Positions 62,742-64,000 of a DNA stretch of 64,000 nucleotides are shown one piece after another. Below the pieces are notes generated by a model. That model was given only the letters and a program-made list of their open reading frames with translations, made no database searches and was not told where the DNA came from. The stretch comes from Alistipes sp. (lineage in GTDB: Bacteria > Bacteroidota > Bacteroidia > Bacteroidales > Rikenellaceae), in assembly GCA_017629145.1 (NCBI GenBank), contig JAGBXR010000023.1, forward strand, positions 1 through 64,000. Reading direction: 5' to 3'. Numbering within the stretch: the first letter of the stretch is position 1; every line of letters starts with the position of its first letter. The position numbers and the translations under genes were made by a program.

Positions 62742-64000
62742 TTATCTCTCGAGGGTTAGGTTTATCGACGTTCCTCGCTTCGATATTGTCGTTCCTGGGC
62801 GGAGGCTCTGTCCTACCACACGGCCACTACCCGAGTGGGTTACGTTCAGACCGCTGCTCTCCAACAGATACAATGCATCCGAAAGTCCCATACCTACCAC
62901 GTTGGGTACCTTGCCGTCGGTGGTGTTTATTGCGTTGAGGGTCGTTATGCCATCCTCACCCACCGAGGCTTTGCACCACGCTGCGGAGCTTGCTCGGTTG
63001 CCATCCTCGCCCTTCTGGTCGATTACCTCTCGTGAGTGGCGCTCGGCACACATCACCAGCGCATCGCTGCTGCCAGCCTTAATGCTACGTGCGGCATATG
63101 GCACCTCGGGAACCTCGACAGGTGCGTGCAGCGTTGGGTCGTTGGCGTAGATATACTCCATAATCGAACGTGCCGTAGGGCCTGTAAGGCTGATGCCGTA
63201 GTAGTTGGAATGCGACGGAGTGCTCTGCTTGGCTACGCACACCATCACCGTATACTTGGGTTTGTCGATAGGGAACATCGTGACTACCGAGCCAAGGTAG
63301 TAGTTGTCCTTGTGCGACATACCGTCGCTCATACTCTTCTTGTCGGCATCGCTGTTCGATACGAAGCTACCCCAGATCTGTGCAGTACCGGTCTTGCAGC
63401 CAAACTCTATGGGCATACCGCGGAACTTATACTGCGTGAGGTTGTCGGCCGAAGCGGCGTGGAGACAATCCTTGAGAGCCTCGATTGTCTTCGACGAACA
63501 CATCTTCTCGCGGAGCGTGATTATCGGCGTGCGCTCCACAACCTCGCCATCGCGCTCTACGCGGTCGATAAAGCGTGGCGCGACCATACGGCCGTTGTTC
63601 GCCACACCATTGAAGAAGGTGAGCGTGTGTATAGGCGGCAACTCGAGGATATAGCCATAGGCGAGCTGTGGCAGGGTAAGCGCCGTGCTGCCGAAACGCT
63701 TCCACTCGGGAGTTCCGGGTTGGGGGAGTTTCGATTTCACCTCGCCGTAGCTTTGTAAGCCGACATTGTCGTTGAAGAGCAGACCCTCGAGGAAGCGAGT
63801 GTAGCGCTCGGGCTCATCCTTGAAGCGATCGTAGACCGCTTTGGCGAAATAGATGTTTGATGAGTGGGCAAAACCATTGCGCATATTGACGCTGTCGAGA
63901 GCCTTGCCGTTCTCGCCCGTAATCGTGTGCGTGTCGCGCACCAACTTCTCGCCGACCTTCTGGCTCGATGTCGGGATGTTGACAATGGTGTTTATGTCGC
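62742..64000 (-). CDS. ftsI: Penicillin-binding protein (FtsI/PBP2-type), partial
   Basis: The C-terminal 418 residues of a class B PBP transpeptidase; the frame stays open to the window edge (DINTIVNIPTSSQKVGEKL upstream of the VRDTHTITG part), so the N-terminus with the SxxK motif lies outside. Seen are the SxN motif (HSSNIYFAKAVYD), the KTG motif (EFGCKTGTAQIWG) and a C-terminal PASTA domain (about the last 60 residues: KVPNVVGMGLSDALYLLESSG). Position directly before murE fits FtsI of the dcw cluster. Confidence 0.92.
   Translation of the reverse strand, partial: DINTIVNIPTSSQKVGEKLVRDTHTITGENGKALDSVNMRNGFAHSSNIYFAKAVYDRFKDEPERYTRFLEGLLFNDNVGLQSYGEVKSKLPQPGTPEWKRFGSTALTLPQLAYGYILELPPIHTLTFFNGVANNGRMVAPRFIDRVERDGEVVERTPIITLREKMCSSKTIEALKDCLHAASADNLTQYKFRGMPIEFGCKTGTAQIWGSFVSNSDADKKSMSDGMSHKDNYYLGSVVTMFPIDKPKYTVMVCVAKQSTPSHSNYYGISLTGPTARSIMEYIYANDPTLHAPVEVPEVPYAARSIKAGSSDALVMCAERHSREVIDQKGEDGNRASSAAWCKASVGEDGITTLNAINTTDGKVPNVVGMGLSDALYLLESSGLNVTHSGSGRVVGQSLRPGTTISKRGTSINLTLER

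Overview
The window is a stretch of a Bacteroidales chromosome, plausibly Rikenellaceae/Alistipes-like (this genus guess is inference). Support: promoters of the Bacteroidetes type (TAnnTTTG at -7, TTG/TTTG near -33) stand before most transcription units, start codons lack Shine-Dalgarno sequences, and there are many SPII surface lipoproteins, a Xus-type TonB receptor locus, DUF4271/DUF3467/DUF4374 proteins and a meso-DAP-type MurE. No phage, insertion sequence, CRISPR array or integrase was found; the content is chromosomal with lipoprotein-rich accessory patches.

Layout. 1-320: palindromic repeats. 324-2006: fhs with a structured leader. 2326-4524: surface lipoprotein. 4609-13161 (minus): an eleven-gene run, in transcription order lysE-type exporter, cmk, ispH, small membrane protein, S41 protease, histidine kinase, DUF4271, hemD, rnpA, yidD, DUF3467. 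13459-18362 (plus): indolepyruvate:ferredoxin oxidoreductase iorAB, an aminotransferase and a CoA-transferase, together a route from (aromatic) amino acids through 2-keto acids and acyl-CoA to free acids. 18678-20650: small AT-rich lipoprotein and aspartokinase. 21097-25924 (minus): dksA-like gene, ileS, yebC. 26325-29571 (minus): a tight operon hemerythrin protein, LuxR-type regulator, cutC, transglutaminase-like protein. 29740-30078: candidate structured RNA and two terminators. 30246-37563: two modules, each a 43-codon ORF (97-98 percent identical to the other) followed by a very large lipoprotein. 37793-40906 (minus): triheme peroxidase with CcsA and ResB. 41061-41134: a CAT-anticodon tRNA. 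41340-44107: porin and GATE-domain membrane protein. 44177-47335: two further lipoproteins with the same N-terminal module. 47405-52409 (minus): xusABC-like iron/xenosiderophore locus. 52685-53065: gcvH. 53413-64000 (minus): FNT-type channel, leuS, S4-domain protein, ftsW, murD, mraY, murE and a PBP cut by the window edge, i.e. part of the dcw cell-wall cluster.

The most notable items are: (1) the duplicated small-ORF plus lipoprotein modules, part of a four-member family that shares one N-terminal module and has unrelated C-terminal cargo (SusE/F-like and FN3-like domains, BspA-type leucine-rich repeats, an Omp28/thioredoxin-like domain, or none); (2) a family of nested palindromic intergenic repeats whose stems differ in sequence but keep pairing, with conserved internal motifs; (3) a candidate structured RNA at 29740-29903. 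All functional statements are from sequence reading only; no searches were run.
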